Below, piece after piece: positions 24,952-34,442 of a DNA stretch of 64,000 bases (position 1 is its first letter; each line of letters begins with the position of its first letter). Both the position numbers and the translations under genes were made by a program. Source of the DNA: Eggerthella timonensis. GTDB lineage: Bacteria; Actinomycetota; Coriobacteriia; Coriobacteriales; Eggerthellaceae. The DNA lies in contig NZ_FXXA01000002.1 of the NCBI RefSeq assembly GCF_900184265.1, positions 372,001 through 436,000 on the forward strand, written 5' to 3'. Under the pieces are notes generated by a model. It saw only the letters and a list, made by a program, of their open reading frames with translations. It made no database searches and had not been told where the DNA came from.

Positions 24952-26472
24952 TCAGAAAGCCTGTTCAGACCAGGGTCTATTCCACAAACGGTAGCCCTCT
25001 CCCTCTGCCAGGACGACGCAGGCATCATCCTCTTGGCACCAGGCATCCATCGCTGTATCGTCTTTTGTTATCAGATAGTCGAACTTGTACTCGTACACCA
25101 GCTTTTCAGGCGATACCTCGCTCCGCAGGTATTGGGCGTATTCGGCCGCATAGTCCTTTTCGCAACCGGTAACCGTCGACGACCACAGCTCGGGGCGAGG
25201 ATCCATGAACACCGGGTACCCGAACCATTCGAGGAAACCCCCGTCATTGAACGAGTTGAAAATCGAAACATCCTCCCTGCGCTCTGGAGCGATTCGTTCA
25301 TTGAGCGCATCCACGGCGACAAGGGGCGTGGAAGGCGCGTCATCGATCTCCCACCGTTTGCTATCGGAAAGGAGCGCGACGCTCATCGTCATGCAGAGCG
25401 CGCATGCCGAGAACATGGCAGCGGGCATCGCGGCTTGCGCCCTTCGAGCAAGTGCGTGGACGTTTCCGCCTTTCCCGAACTTCGGCAGGTCTGTGCAACT
25501 ACCGGCGAGCAGCGGCGAGACGAATAAAGCAGCTGCCACGAGGAAGAGCCACCCGTTGCGCTGATTCGCAAAAGCCAGGACCAACGTTCCCGCAAAAAGA
25601 ACCAATGCTTGAAGATCGATCCTTCCCCTGCCCCGAAGCAACGCCAAGGCCACGCCCAGCGCTGCAAGGAGGAGAACGAGGGTTCCCGACAGGGACAGCA
25701 GTTCCGTTGGTTGAAGCTCGATGATGGGCATATCAGACGCCGGTCCGAAGGAGTAGGCCAAGTACAGCGCCCCTTGCATGCCGTACGGGTTCGCGACCGA
25801 TGTCAGAAACATGCACAGCGCGGCGACAAGAATGGGGAGCTTCGGGTACCCGTAGCGAAGGAACACGCTTCCCGCGCACCGAGGAGGAGACGCGAGGTAC
25901 AGCAAAGCCAAAACAGGGCCGAGCCACCAGAACGACGCATGGACGTTCACATGCAGCAGCGAGCAAAGCGGCAACACGACCAAGATTCCGGGCCGACCGC
26001 CCCGCTTATACTGCTCGAGCGCCAGCAATTCGACAAGGAGGATGATAGCCGATACCATGCTGGGCCTGACGGTGAACCAGGCGACGATAGCAGCACATGC
26101 GATGGAGAACGAGAGTGCATCTACCGCCCAACCCCCCTCCTTCGATGCGAGCAAGCGCGCCGCATGCGAGAGCAGCGCATAGAATATACAGCCCAGCGCG
26201 CCCGTTTGCACAGCCAGCCCTTGCATGCCGAACGCGTCCTTCACAACGTACAACTCCGATGCCAGCAACCATTGCTGAACGACCATGCGCATTCCGTCAT
26301 GGAGAGCGAACGGGTTCTCGAACGGAATGCCGTTCTCGAGTATCTCCCTGCCCGTTGCGATGAGAAACCACAGGTCGTTGTTGTAAAAACCTTGCATCCC
26401 CAAGAAAAAAACGAACAGGACGGCAAGACTCTTGCAAGAAAGCCACCGAACCCGAGAAGGAGCTTTATTCAC
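24952..26472 (-). CDS. Polytopic membrane protein, GT-C-like
   Basis: A 506-residue protein with roughly ten membrane helices and a C-terminal extracytoplasmic domain. An early acidic loop (FYNNDLWFLIATG) and the late motif IFNSFNDGGFLEWFGYPVFMD resemble GT-C fold glycosyltransferases and related lipid-linked-sugar enzymes. No specific family was identified. The start is GTG with a weak ribosome site. It lies just upstream of the first pilin, in the same direction, so a role in pilin glycosylation is possible but unproven. Confidence 0.75.
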   Translation of the reverse strand: MNKAPSRVRWLSCKSLAVLFVFFLGMQGFYNNDLWFLIATGREILENGIPFENPFALHDGMRMVVQQWLLASELYVVKDAFGMQGLAVQTGALGCIFYALLSHAARLLASKEGGWAVDALSFSIACAAIVAWFTVRPSMVSAIILLVELLALEQYKRGGRPGILVVLPLCSLLHVNVHASFWWLGPVLALLYLASPPRCAGSVFLRYGYPKLPILVAALCMFLTSVANPYGMQGALYLAYSFGPASDMPIIELQPTELLSLSGTLVLLLAALGVALALLRGRGRIDLQALVLFAGTLVLAFANQRNGWLFLVAAALFVSPLLAGSCTDLPKFGKGGNVHALARRAQAAMPAAMFSACALCMTMSVALLSDSKRWEIDDAPSTPLVAVDALNERIAPERREDVSIFNSFNDGGFLEWFGYPVFMDPRPELWSSTVTGCEKDYAAEYAQYLRSEVSPEKLVYEYKFDYLITKDDTAMDAWCQEDDACVVLAEGEGYRLWNRPWSEQAF

Positions 26473-26522
26473 TGTATGCTAAACCCGGCGAAGCGAATGC
26501 GCGGAATCATCGTCTCGGACAA

Positions 26523-27023
26523 TCAGTTCGAAAGCAAGATCAGTGCCCGACCGACAACTTGGATCATGTTGCAGTTCAGAGCATGGCATAGCAGGATGAA
26601 CGCATACAGCGGAATGGGAGCTTTCGCATTCAAATAGCGAGACACGGTAGACCGGGGTATGCCCGTCGCGCTTGCAAGGTTCGTGCACGATAGCGATTGC
26701 TCGTGCGCCATCTTTTTGAGAACGAGGCCTATCGCTTGATTGAAGCGCTCGTAATTACCGACGATTCCGTACGCCTGATCCGCGGAAAAGCCCTGCGGGA
26801 TGAGCTGCTCGAAAGCTGGAGGAGTCGCCCCTTCCCGAGGTTCTCCAACCATCCCGGAACCGGGCTTTTCTTCGATTGAAGAGAAATGGCGAAAGGTTTT
26901 ATTCAGACAGGGATTCATATTGGCCACACGCCCGCCTTCCGCAGCCCTTCTCGGAATCGCAGGGAACGGGGCCGCTGCCGGAGCCAAGATTCCAGCAAGC
27001 TCTCTTTCAACCTGTCTGACCAT
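26523..27023 (-). CDS. HTH transcriptional regulator with long N-terminal extension
   Basis: A 166-residue protein. The C-terminal half is a Cro/CI-type helix-turn-helix (MAHEQSLSCTNLASATGIPR, then STVSRYLNAKAPIPL). The N-terminal about 85 residues are low-complexity and unassigned. The ATG follows GAAGGG. A perfect 22-bp palindrome 45 bases upstream is a likely autoregulatory operator. It is oriented toward the membrane protein and Tad operon and may control them. Confidence 0.8.
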   Translation of the reverse strand: MVRQVERELAGILAPAAAPFPAIPRRAAEGGRVANMNPCLNKTFRHFSSIEEKPGSGMVGEPREGATPPAFEQLIPQGFSADQAYGIVGNYERFNQAIGLVLKKMAHEQSLSCTNLASATGIPRSTVSRYLNAKAPIPLYAFILLCHALNCNMIQVVGRALILLSN

Positions 27024-27067
27024 ATGCGCCCTTCAATCTCCAAGTGAATTACTTTGCTTTCCGAATT

Positions 27068-27089
27068 AATACCATACATGTATGGTATT
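27068..27089. promoter_or_regulatory. 22-bp perfect palindrome, probable operator
   Basis: The half-site AATACCATACA meets its exact reverse complement at the centre. It lies 45 bases upstream of the HTH regulator gene in AT-rich sequence. The element CCATAC recurs twice upstream of the other HTH gene near 34.9 kb. Confidence 0.7.
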
Positions 27090-27344
27090 TGCAATTATAG
27101 ATCATTGCCACCTATATGTCACAAAAATAATAACAAATGGCGTAATGAGGGAAAGAATGCCTGGTCAAAAACGAAATTTTGATCCCCATAGTGCAGATGG
27201 CTTGGTTTTGAGCATCCCACATATGAGCACTTTAGAGTCAGGAAAGGAAAAAGGTTTTCAAACGACTATCATGATAAAAAGCGAGGCTTCGGCCTTTTGC
27301 CGAGCCCTTTGCTCTACCGCATCCTCGTTCGAAGGACCAGTCTC
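27090..27344. other. AT-rich intergenic region
   Basis: This stretch is clearly more AT-rich than its surroundings. A 108-codon frame crosses it, but it has neither a ribosome site nor protein-like composition. No other feature was seen. Confidence 0.4.
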
Positions 27345-27599
27345 ATGGCACGTTCCCGTAACGAAAAAAGAAGATTGCGCCGTCCACGCGAAGCCGATTT
27401 CTCGATGATCGAAAACATCCCCCTCGACCATGTCGAAATAGCGCACCTGCGCCTCAGGAGATTCAGGAAGAAACGGAAAGCTGCGCCGGCCGACATCGTA
27501 TCATCAGGCGCGCGCGGGATGAAGGCGGCAATCCGAGGCGCAGTTGGCGTATGCCTGACGTTTTTACTGGGATACGTCCTTCTCACGCTCGTCAGGTAG
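27345..27599 (+). CDS. Small basic protein with C-terminal membrane helix
   Basis: An 84-residue protein from the ATG after GAAGGA. It is very basic (RSRNEKRRLRRPRE and RLRRFRKKRK) and ends in one membrane helix (GAVGVCLTFLLGYVLLTLV). It is a tail-anchored or nucleic-acid-contacting membrane protein of unknown function. A hairpin follows directly. Confidence 0.6.
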   Translation: MARSRNEKRRLRRPREADFSMIENIPLDHVEIAHLRLRRFRKKRKAAPADIVSSGARGMKAAIRGAVGVCLTFLLGYVLLTLVR

Positions 27600-27605
27600 C
27601 CAAAG

Positions 27606-27641
27606 GAGAGACGGAAGCATCGACCAACGCTTCCGTCTCTC
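27606..27641. terminator. Hairpin between convergent genes, possible terminator
   Basis: A perfect 13-bp stem (27606-27618 with 27629-27641) lies between the small basic protein gene and the convergent DivIVA-like gene. T-runs on both sides are poor, so it may act by a factor-dependent route or as an mRNA 3' end. Confidence 0.5.
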
Positions 27642-27706
27642 ACATACCGTATATTCGATTAACGGTTCCCTATGCCATAACCGCCGTGGGAAAACATCGG
27701 CGCATC

Positions 27707-28678
27707 TCAGTCCAAGTTGAACTCGAAATCAGATTCCCTGACTGCATGAGCGCCTCTCACCTGCTTCTTTTCGAGGATGCCATCCTCGTTATCCTGCGAA
27801 GCCACTCGTTTCTGGGCATCGGATACGCTCGCGACAAAACGACGATGACCTATCAGGGTGGCGTCATCGTCATCATCCTCGCGAATCGAATCGAAGATCG
27901 ACGACAGCCACTCGGTCCACATGGAAGAATCCGATGCGGCCGACATGCTCGAGCCCTGTCGGGCAACACCGGCATCCAAGCGAGAGTTCTGCTCGATGAT
28001 ATCGGCCATTGAACCGTAGAAAGAATCTATGCGCTCTTTCATAGACTCGTCTCTACCTCTGATCTCTTCCACGAGGCGAGCATATTCCACCATGAGGCTT
28101 GCCAGTTGAGAGTTCTCGTTGTCGATATGGGATCTCAGGTTCTCAAGCGATCGACGAGCCTCGTCGGAATGCTGTGCAACCTGCTGCTGAGCCTCAGCCG
28201 CGATTCGACGAGCCTCCGCCTCTGCCCTTTCGATTATTCTATCCGCCTGGGCATTCGCTTGATCGATGCGGTTGGCGGACTCTTCCTTCGCTTTCACGTA
28301 CATCTGCTTAGCGGCTTTTTCCAACAGAACGACGGACTCTTTTAGGTTTTTGCTCTTCGCTTGGTATTCTTCCTGAATCTCAAAAACGCGCTGCTGGTAT
28401 TCCGCTTCATATTCAGAAGCGAGTCCCTCGGTCGCTTTCTCGCTCGCCTGCTGCAAAGCTTCTTCAATGCCCGTCTGCAGCTTCCGATCTTTTTCCTGCA
28501 ATTCTTCTTTGAAAGATTGGTCGGCCTTTTTAAGAAGATCGTCATACAATTCCACTAACCGAGAGATCTGACCCTCAACATCCCCTCGATCATAGCCCCC
28601 GAAAAAGCTCTTTTTGAATTCCATGTTACTCAGAAAGCTTTTGATGATGCGCATCTCTGAGAGAGACTTTATTTCCAT
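27707..28678 (-). CDS. DivIVA-like coiled-coil protein
   Basis: About 323 residues from the ATG after GGGTGG (an ATG ten codons upstream is possible). The N-terminus contains FKKSFFGGYDRGDVEGQIS, matching the DivIVA membrane-binding module. A long coiled coil rich in Glu, Gln, Ala and Arg follows (about 45-215), then an acidic tail with DDDDD. DivIVA proteins recognise curved or polar membranes and recruit partners. It is isolated here, not in a division cluster. Confidence 0.78.
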   Translation of the reverse strand: MEIKSLSEMRIIKSFLSNMEFKKSFFGGYDRGDVEGQISRLVELYDDLLKKADQSFKEELQEKDRKLQTGIEEALQQASEKATEGLASEYEAEYQQRVFEIQEEYQAKSKNLKESVVLLEKAAKQMYVKAKEESANRIDQANAQADRIIERAEAEARRIAAEAQQQVAQHSDEARRSLENLRSHIDNENSQLASLMVEYARLVEEIRGRDESMKERIDSFYGSMADIIEQNSRLDAGVARQGSSMSAASDSSMWTEWLSSIFDSIREDDDDDATLIGHRRFVASVSDAQKRVASQDNEDGILEKKQVRGAHAVRESDFEFNLD

Positions 28679-28994
28679 GGTTCCACCCACCTGTCTGCTG
28701 CAAAGCATACGAAATACTTTTTTATGATATACGGCATTCTCCCCACTGCAATAAGCATCCCATTATTGAGCAGGTCGCTATGGTGATTCCGCAAAAGCTG
28801 CACTTCAAGAGCTGAATCGTGTATGCAGTCCCACATATGGGACGTTTTCCAATGTGGACATGCAAAGCGGTATTCTGCGATATGCTTTTACAGCGATCAC
28901 ATTGAGCATTTGAGAAATGTTTGCCGACTTGACTGCTCTCCAAATACAAACGTTCGAGCGAAGTCAAGCGATGTGTAAAGTGAAGGAGGCAACC
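28679..28994. other. Divergent intergenic region
   Basis: About 315 bases separate the DivIVA-like and nitroreductase genes and must hold both promoters. The first half is AT-rich. No specific operator or RNA was identified. Confidence 0.4.
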
Positions 28995-29525
28995 ATGGAG
29001 ACCATGGGTGTCATACGCAGCAGAAAATCCGTGCGAAGCTACACCGGAGAACCTGTGAGCGAACGCGAGCTTGAACTTGTACTATACGCAGCGCAAGCAG
29101 CTCCCGTAGTCATGGCAGACTACAACAAGTTCCATCTCACCGTCATTACGAATCTCGGCCTTCTATACGAAATCGAGCAGGCGGGCAGAAACCTCGTCCG
29201 CGGCACGTTCAGCCATCCTCTCTACGGTGCTCCGATGATGATCCTTGTCTCGGCTCAAATACACCCCGGACGAGAGAACACGATGTACTCAAGCGCCGCT
29301 ATGATCGTGCACAACATGGCGCTTGAAGCAACCGAGCTCGGATTGGGCTCGTGCTGTATTTGGTATCCTATCGCGGCAATCCTCGTTTGCCCCGAAACCC
29401 TCGAACGTCTCAGCCTACCTGAGGGTTTCGAACCATGCTGCTCTATCATACTCGGCAAAACGGAAGAGGACTTTCCCGAAAGGCCCGTCTTGACCAATCG
29501 AATGCCGGTGCACGTTATCGCCTAA
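28995..29525 (+). CDS. Nitroreductase-family flavoprotein
   Basis: A 176-residue FMN-dependent oxidoreductase. The ATG follows GAAGGAGG. The N-terminal SRKSVRSYTGEPVSEREL contains the FMN-contacting Arg-Ser-x-Arg. The central AAMIVHNMALEATELGLGSC and C-terminal CCSIILGKTEEDFPERP are typical of the short NfnB/NfsA-like branch. It reduces nitro, quinone or flavin-type substrates with NAD(P)H; the substrate is unknown. Confidence 0.88.
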   Translation: METMGVIRSRKSVRSYTGEPVSERELELVLYAAQAAPVVMADYNKFHLTVITNLGLLYEIEQAGRNLVRGTFSHPLYGAPMMILVSAQIHPGRENTMYSSAAMIVHNMALEATELGLGSCCIWYPIAAILVCPETLERLSLPEGFEPCCSIILGKTEEDFPERPVLTNRMPVHVIA

Positions 29526-29603
29526 CACAATCTCTCCGCCCCCGATTATGAGAGCCTGCAGGACCCAACGCGCCTCTGCGAGTCTTTGGCTGTTTTTCGC
29601 AGT

Positions 29604-30920
29604 CTATTGATATTCGCGCAGCGCGCCTTCTTTGAGCACGAGGATCACGCAGGTTCCGCGCCCCAGCTCGCTGTCCACGTCCATGTGCGTGCCGGGCCCG
29701 AAGTACCCGCAGATGCGATCGTGCACGTTCTTCACCGCAATGCCCAAGCCGCTCGACGACTCGGGATGCAGGATGTTGCAGCGCGCTTCCTCGGTCATGC
29801 CCACGCCGTTGTCGCACACGCGCACGATCACGTCGTCGCCCACCACTTCGCCCGTCACCTCGATGGTCAGCTTGCCTTCGGACGGCATGGCGTGACGCAC
29901 GGCGTTCTCCACAAGCGGCTGCAGCAAGAACGGCGGCACGAGCATGTCCTCCACGCGCGGGTCCACGCGCATTTCCATTTCCACGCGGTCGGAGCCGAAG
30001 CGCGCCACCTCGAACGTGAAGTAGCGCTTCGTCTGCTCCATCTCGCGCGCGAACACGATCAGGTCGGCCGAGTCCTCGAGCGTACGGCGGTAGAACACGG
30101 CGAACTCGCGCAGCAGCTTGCGCGCCGTCTCGGGATCGGTGCGGATCAGCGAGGCGATGGTGTTGATGGTGTTGAACAGGAAGTGCGGATTGATCTGGCT
30201 CTGCAGCATCTTGAGCTCCATGCGCGTGGCCAGCTGGGTTTGTTCTTCGAGCGCCGACGCCGCCATCTGCGTGGAGAGCAGCTTGCCGAAGCCCTCGGCG
30301 ATGGACTTCTGCGTCTCGCTGATGTGCTTCGCACGGCGGTAGTAGAACTTGAGCGTGCCTTCCACGTTGCGCCCCACCACAAGCGGCACGATGATGGCGG
30401 CTTTGATGTTCGACGTCCCGCTGGGAAAGCCGATGTCCTCCGGCGTGAACAGGATGCGCAGCTTGCCGTCCGCCAGGGTGGCGTGCGTCGCATGCGTTCG
30501 GATGATGCTGCCCGACGGGTTCTGCGCTTCCTCGAAGCCCGCATAGCCGAGGATCTGGTCCTTGTCGGTGATGGCCACGGCGATGGCCGCAGTCGATGGC
30601 AGCAGCAACCCGCAGATCTTCTGGGCGGCCGTGCGATCCATGCCGTCGTTCATGCAGGCCAGCGTTTGGCTGGCCAGCTTCAACATGGAGTCCGATTGAC
30701 GCGCGCGCACCGAGTCGGGGTCCATGATAAGGCGGATGACCACCACGATGGACAGCGTGAACACCACGCCCGCGCACACCATGATGGCCACGTTGCGGTA
30801 CGGCACCGCGATGGACCACAGCAGCACGAGGCCCGAAAGCGCCGTGACGGTGAACATGAACATCTCGAGCGTGAAAAAGCGCGGCAGCGCCGACTTCGCG
30901 TCTCTCGTCTCTTCCTGCAT
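29604..30920 (-). CDS. LytS/YehU-type sensor histidine kinase
   Basis: A 438-residue protein from the ATG after GGGAGG. Two membrane helices lie near 18-65, a GAF-like domain near 90-200 and a HisKA_7TM-type His_kinase module with LQSQINPHFLFNTINTI, the phosphoaccepting His inside. The ATPase has LQPLVENAVRHA, DNGVGM and GLGIAVKNVHDRI. These kinases normally pair with a LytTR regulator. None is next to it or elsewhere in the window, so the partner is distant or the kinase is an orphan. Confidence 0.88.
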   Translation of the reverse strand: MQEETRDAKSALPRFFTLEMFMFTVTALSGLVLLWSIAVPYRNVAIMVCAGVVFTLSIVVVIRLIMDPDSVRARQSDSMLKLASQTLACMNDGMDRTAAQKICGLLLPSTAAIAVAITDKDQILGYAGFEEAQNPSGSIIRTHATHATLADGKLRILFTPEDIGFPSGTSNIKAAIIVPLVVGRNVEGTLKFYYRRAKHISETQKSIAEGFGKLLSTQMAASALEEQTQLATRMELKMLQSQINPHFLFNTINTIASLIRTDPETARKLLREFAVFYRRTLEDSADLIVFAREMEQTKRYFTFEVARFGSDRVEMEMRVDPRVEDMLVPPFLLQPLVENAVRHAMPSEGKLTIEVTGEVVGDDVIVRVCDNGVGMTEEARCNILHPESSSGLGIAVKNVHDRICGYFGPGTHMDVDSELGRGTCVILVLKEGALREYQ

Positions 30921-30969
30921 GGTACCTCCCGCGTTGCTCATCCGTGCCCAAGCAGCGCGCCTGAGCCCA

Positions 30970-31884
30970 TCAGCCCAGTATACCGAATTCGTTGAGCACA
31001 AGTATGACGGCGGCCACAATCAGGAAGCCACCGAAGACGAAGCGCAGGGCAAGCTCGGGAACGACGCGCACGAGACGCGCGCCGATGACCGCGCCGGGGA
31101 TGGATCCGACGACGATGGCGATGCCGGCCGTGTAGTTGATGTTGCCCAGCAGCGCCTGCTCGATGACGCCGGGGATGGCGAGTATCATCACCGCGATCAG
31201 CGACGTGCCGGACGCCTGACGCATCTCGATGCCAATAAGCGACAGCATGAGCGGCACCATGATGAACCCGCCGCCTACGCCCACGTAGCCGGAAGCCACA
31301 CCCGCGCCCAAGCCGATGGCCACGCCGATAAGCAGCTGCTTGCGCGTGAGTTTGCGCGGCTCCGGATCGGCGGCCTGCGCCTGCGCGCTTGCGACCGGGT
31401 CGTCGAGCGCGTCGTCGTTGGCGGCGGCGTCGCCCGCGCGTTCGAGCGCGGCCTCGTCGACGGCCGCCGCGCTCTGCGCCGATGTCTGCTGGGCGCGCTT
31501 CTGCGAACGCAGCTTGAACGCCTTGCCCAGCATCTTCACGGCCGACCATCCGATAATGAGCGCCGCAGCCACCATGATCAGCCATGCAGGCGAGATCTGC
31601 GCAAGCCACACGCCCAGCGGCGAGGTGAGGGCGCCGCCGAGACCCGCAGCCACACCGAGGGACACGATGCACGTCTTGTGTCGGATATGGGACGCCGCAC
31701 CCGAGATTGAAGTCGGGATGATGGCGAACAGCGACGTGGCGGTGGACATCACGGGGCTCATGCCGAACGCCAGCCTGAAGATGGGCACCATGACCGTGCC
31801 GCCGCCGATTCCCAACAATCCCGACATGATGCCGATGACCACGCCGACGAGAGCCGGAAGCACGAACAGGGCGAGCACGTCCAT
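30970..31884 (-). CDS. TauE/SafE family sulfite/organosulfonate exporter-like permease
   Basis: A 304-residue polytopic protein. Two repeats each carry the signature GLLGIGGGTVMVP (N-terminal) and GYVGVGGGFIMVP (C-terminal). They are linked by an unusually long Ala/Asp/Gln-rich cytoplasmic loop (about 125-175). It exports sulfur or carboxylate anions in known members; the substrate here is unknown. It starts four bases after the glycosyltransferase stop. Confidence 0.9.
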   Translation of the reverse strand: MDVLALFVLPALVGVVIGIMSGLLGIGGGTVMVPIFRLAFGMSPVMSTATSLFAIIPTSISGAASHIRHKTCIVSLGVAAGLGGALTSPLGVWLAQISPAWLIMVAAALIIGWSAVKMLGKAFKLRSQKRAQQTSAQSAAAVDEAALERAGDAAANDDALDDPVASAQAQAADPEPRKLTRKQLLIGVAIGLGAGVASGYVGVGGGFIMVPLMLSLIGIEMRQASGTSLIAVMILAIPGVIEQALLGNINYTAGIAIVVGSIPGAVIGARLVRVVPELALRFVFGGFLIVAAVILVLNEFGILG

Positions 31885-31888
31885 GATG

Positions 31889-33196
31889 CTACTCCGCCAC
31901 GTTCAGGCGAATCTCGCTCGTCACGCCCGGGTCGATGCCGGCCGCGGCGACCGCCGCCTGAGCCGCAACGAGGCGTTCCGCGCCGTTGCCCGTGTTCGCC
32001 TGGCGCTGCGCGGCCGACTGCATGAGCGCTGTGCGCAGGATCTGGTCGTTCTCCATGCGCGCCATGAGCTCGGGCCACACGAACTGGAACTCGAAGTACT
32101 TCGAGCAGTTTCGCTGAGCGTACGTCGTCGCTTCGCCGGTGGCCGCCTTCGCCGCTTTGCGGTAGGCCTTCTTGTCGGGGCGCGCGAGGCTGCGCAAAAA
32201 CGCCGTCATGCGGATGCGCTTCGTGATGCCGGCCTCGAGGAACGGACCCGGATAGGGCTCGAGCGAGGAGGGCTTCACCTGCAGCAGGTCGATCTGCGTG
32301 CGGCTGTACTCCATCTTGCGGTACTCGTACAGCCAACGGAAGATGTCCTGGCGGAAGCGCGTGCCCTCGCTTTCGGTCTCGGGGGGAAGGTGACGCAGGC
32401 TCCACTGGTTGTCGAACCAGATATCGGATCCGTACATGCGCAGGTCAAGCATGTAGTCCAAGTCCTCGCCGCGCGCGATCCACGGGTCGAACGACAGCCG
32501 CTTGAACGCCTCCTTGTGCAGCGCCAGGCAGCCGCCGCACGTGTGGTTGGAACGCGAGAGGCGCGGCCCGCGCATGGCTTTGGAAATCCATTTGTTGAAG
32601 GCCTTGCCCTGCTGCCAGAAGTGGTTGTACCACTTGTCCTGGCTCTTCGACAGGTACGAGCCTTCGGAATTGAAGTAGAAGCCGGTCTTGGCCAGGATGG
32701 GGATGCCCTTCTTCGTGAGCTTGCCCAGGCCGTACATGGCTTTCTGCAGGAAGTCGGCGTCGTCCACCACTTCGTCGTCGTCGAGGAACACCACGGAATC
32801 GAAGCCCAGCACGTCGGCCATCACAAGGCCCAGGTTGCGCACCGCGCCGTACCCGGACAGGCCGATCTCCTTCTGCAGCTTGCCCAGACCCAGCTGCTCC
32901 ATGCGCTGCTGGATGAGCGCCAGCTCGGGCGCGCCGATGACCACGGTGTTCAGCGAGGGGAAGCGCGAGACGATGCCTTGAACCTTCTCGGCCGCCTGGT
33001 TCTCGATCGACGGCTCGCTGACCACGAGCACGATGATCTGGCCGGCGCCGCGCACCTTCTGCAACGACGCGAGCAAGCGCGGAAGCTCGCCGGGCTGCGA
33101 GATGGGGGTCGCGTGATCGTAGGTCGTGAGCACGCTGCCGCCTTCTTTGCGGCGACGCGCGGACACGAAGGTTGGGATCACAATAACTGGGTTCAA
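31889..33196 (-). CDS. Family 2 glycosyltransferase
   Basis: A 435-residue cytoplasmic GT-A enzyme. The start is TTG behind AAGGA; no ATG lies near it. The nucleotide-sugar/metal motif FLDDDEVVDD follows the conserved GAVRNLGL segment, and RGEDLDYML is the acceptor-side motif. A long C-terminal extension of about 150 residues has no recognised domain. It is probably involved in surface-glycan synthesis. Confidence 0.85.
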   Translation of the reverse strand: MNPVIVIPTFVSARRRKEGGSVLTTYDHATPISQPGELPRLLASLQKVRGAGQIIVLVVSEPSIENQAAEKVQGIVSRFPSLNTVVIGAPELALIQQRMEQLGLGKLQKEIGLSGYGAVRNLGLVMADVLGFDSVVFLDDDEVVDDADFLQKAMYGLGKLTKKGIPILAKTGFYFNSEGSYLSKSQDKWYNHFWQQGKAFNKWISKAMRGPRLSRSNHTCGGCLALHKEAFKRLSFDPWIARGEDLDYMLDLRMYGSDIWFDNQWSLRHLPPETESEGTRFRQDIFRWLYEYRKMEYSRTQIDLLQVKPSSLEPYPGPFLEAGITKRIRMTAFLRSLARPDKKAYRKAAKAATGEATTYAQRNCSKYFEFQFVWPELMARMENDQILRTALMQSAAQRQANTGNGAERLVAAQAAVAAAGIDPGVTSEIRLNVAE

Positions 33197-33436
33197 TGCA
33201 CGTCCTTCATTCGACTACAACTGCGCGGGCTTGGCCCAACCCCATATTGTAGCGATATCAACCCCAGGGTCCCCCCAATTCACCGAATCAGTGAAGCCAA
33301 GCGTTAAGATCAACGTGCGCTTCGATACGTTTTGAGAGGCTAACATGGGACGAGCGGCGGTGAGGGCTTACCTTGGCGCATGGCGCGCGCATCGTAGCCA
33401 TAGGCGTGCATGCCTCATCTTTGCCTTTCACCGTAT

Positions 33437-34399
33437 CTAATACTCGTATCGTTTGTGATACGTTCTTTCTTCGTTGACGCCCCCACCTGCGCCGCCCGCA
33501 TCGAACGTGAGATCGATGAGCGTCCATGCGTCTTCGTGTTCCCCGGGAGAAAGCGATCTCCAGTCGGCATCGACGTACGCCTCGATCCAAGCGTGATACA
33601 CGTTGTCGGGGGAAACGGTTCCCGTAACGATCTTGCACGGCACTCCCTGGCTTCGCAGCATCGCCGCACCGAGACTTGCATAGTCGAAGCACACGCCCTT
33701 TCCGAGGGCGATCGTAGCATCTGGATCGGGGACGTATCCGCTCGCATTGGCCAATTGCGCTGCTTTTTCCGCGTCGTACTTTATATTCTCGACAATCCAG
33801 GAATGCACGCGGCGGACCACCTCTTCCTCGTTGTTTACGGTGCCAGCAAGCTCGTTCGCCTTGCGCACCGAGGCGCTTTCATCGTCGAAAACGCATAGCG
33901 AGCTGGATGCGAGGAACGGCTCGAATTCGCTTTCCAGTTGGACCTCGACGTGCTTTTCGTTCAGCACCACATAGGAATCGCTGCTCGTGCTCAATGCTAT
34001 GCGAAACGTGTAGGGTCCGTCTCCCATGCTGATGGGGGCGAAGAACGGCTCGCCGTCGCGGGGAAGATCGTAAGCGCAGCTTCGGTCGCCCTTGATAATC
34101 TGCAGCTTCAATCGGGTTTCCCCAACAGCGGAAGCCGCCACATAGCCTTGAGCGACCGACGAAACATCAAGCACAGCATCGAGGTTCGCAGAGGCACGTT
34201 CGACGTTGAAAAAGGTCTGTTCAGGGACGGTCCTTTCATAGCCCGGCTCCATTGAAACCTGCAACGCTTCTTTCGAGCTGCATCCCGACACCACGACAGC
34301 TGCAGCCACAACAAGCATCGTCATCGCGACGTAAGCGAACGAAACGAGTCCGCACGAGGCCGCCTTGTTCGTCGGATCATGCACACTCCTCGTTTTCAT
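33437..34399 (-). CDS. Transglutaminase-like cysteine protease-fold lipoprotein
   Basis: A 320-residue lipoprotein with lipobox VVSGC (Cys40) after a hydrophobic leader. The transglutaminase-core catalytic triad is visible: Cys in GKGVCFDYASL, His in NVYHAWIEAY and Asp in TLIDLTFDA. Such proteins hydrolyse or rearrange peptide bonds at the surface, often near the cell wall. The C-terminus (GGAGGGVNEERTYHKRYEY) looks flexible. The ribosome site is GGGAGAGGAGGG. Confidence 0.9.
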   Translation of the reverse strand: MKTRSVHDPTNKAASCGLVSFAYVAMTMLVVAAAVVVSGCSSKEALQVSMEPGYERTVPEQTFFNVERASANLDAVLDVSSVAQGYVAASAVGETRLKLQIIKGDRSCAYDLPRDGEPFFAPISMGDGPYTFRIALSTSSDSYVVLNEKHVEVQLESEFEPFLASSSLCVFDDESASVRKANELAGTVNNEEEVVRRVHSWIVENIKYDAEKAAQLANASGYVPDPDATIALGKGVCFDYASLGAAMLRSQGVPCKIVTGTVSPDNVYHAWIEAYVDADWRSLSPGEHEDAWTLIDLTFDAGGAGGGVNEERTYHKRYEY

Positions 34400-34442
34400 C
34401 CGCTTCCCTCTCCTCCCTTTCCAAACGCCGCATTCCGCTGTC

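Noticed and set aside
33343-33438. 31-codon plus-strand ORF with GAGAGG upstream
   Set aside because: Basic, low-complexity peptide running into the convergent gene; no supporting terminator or conservation evidence.
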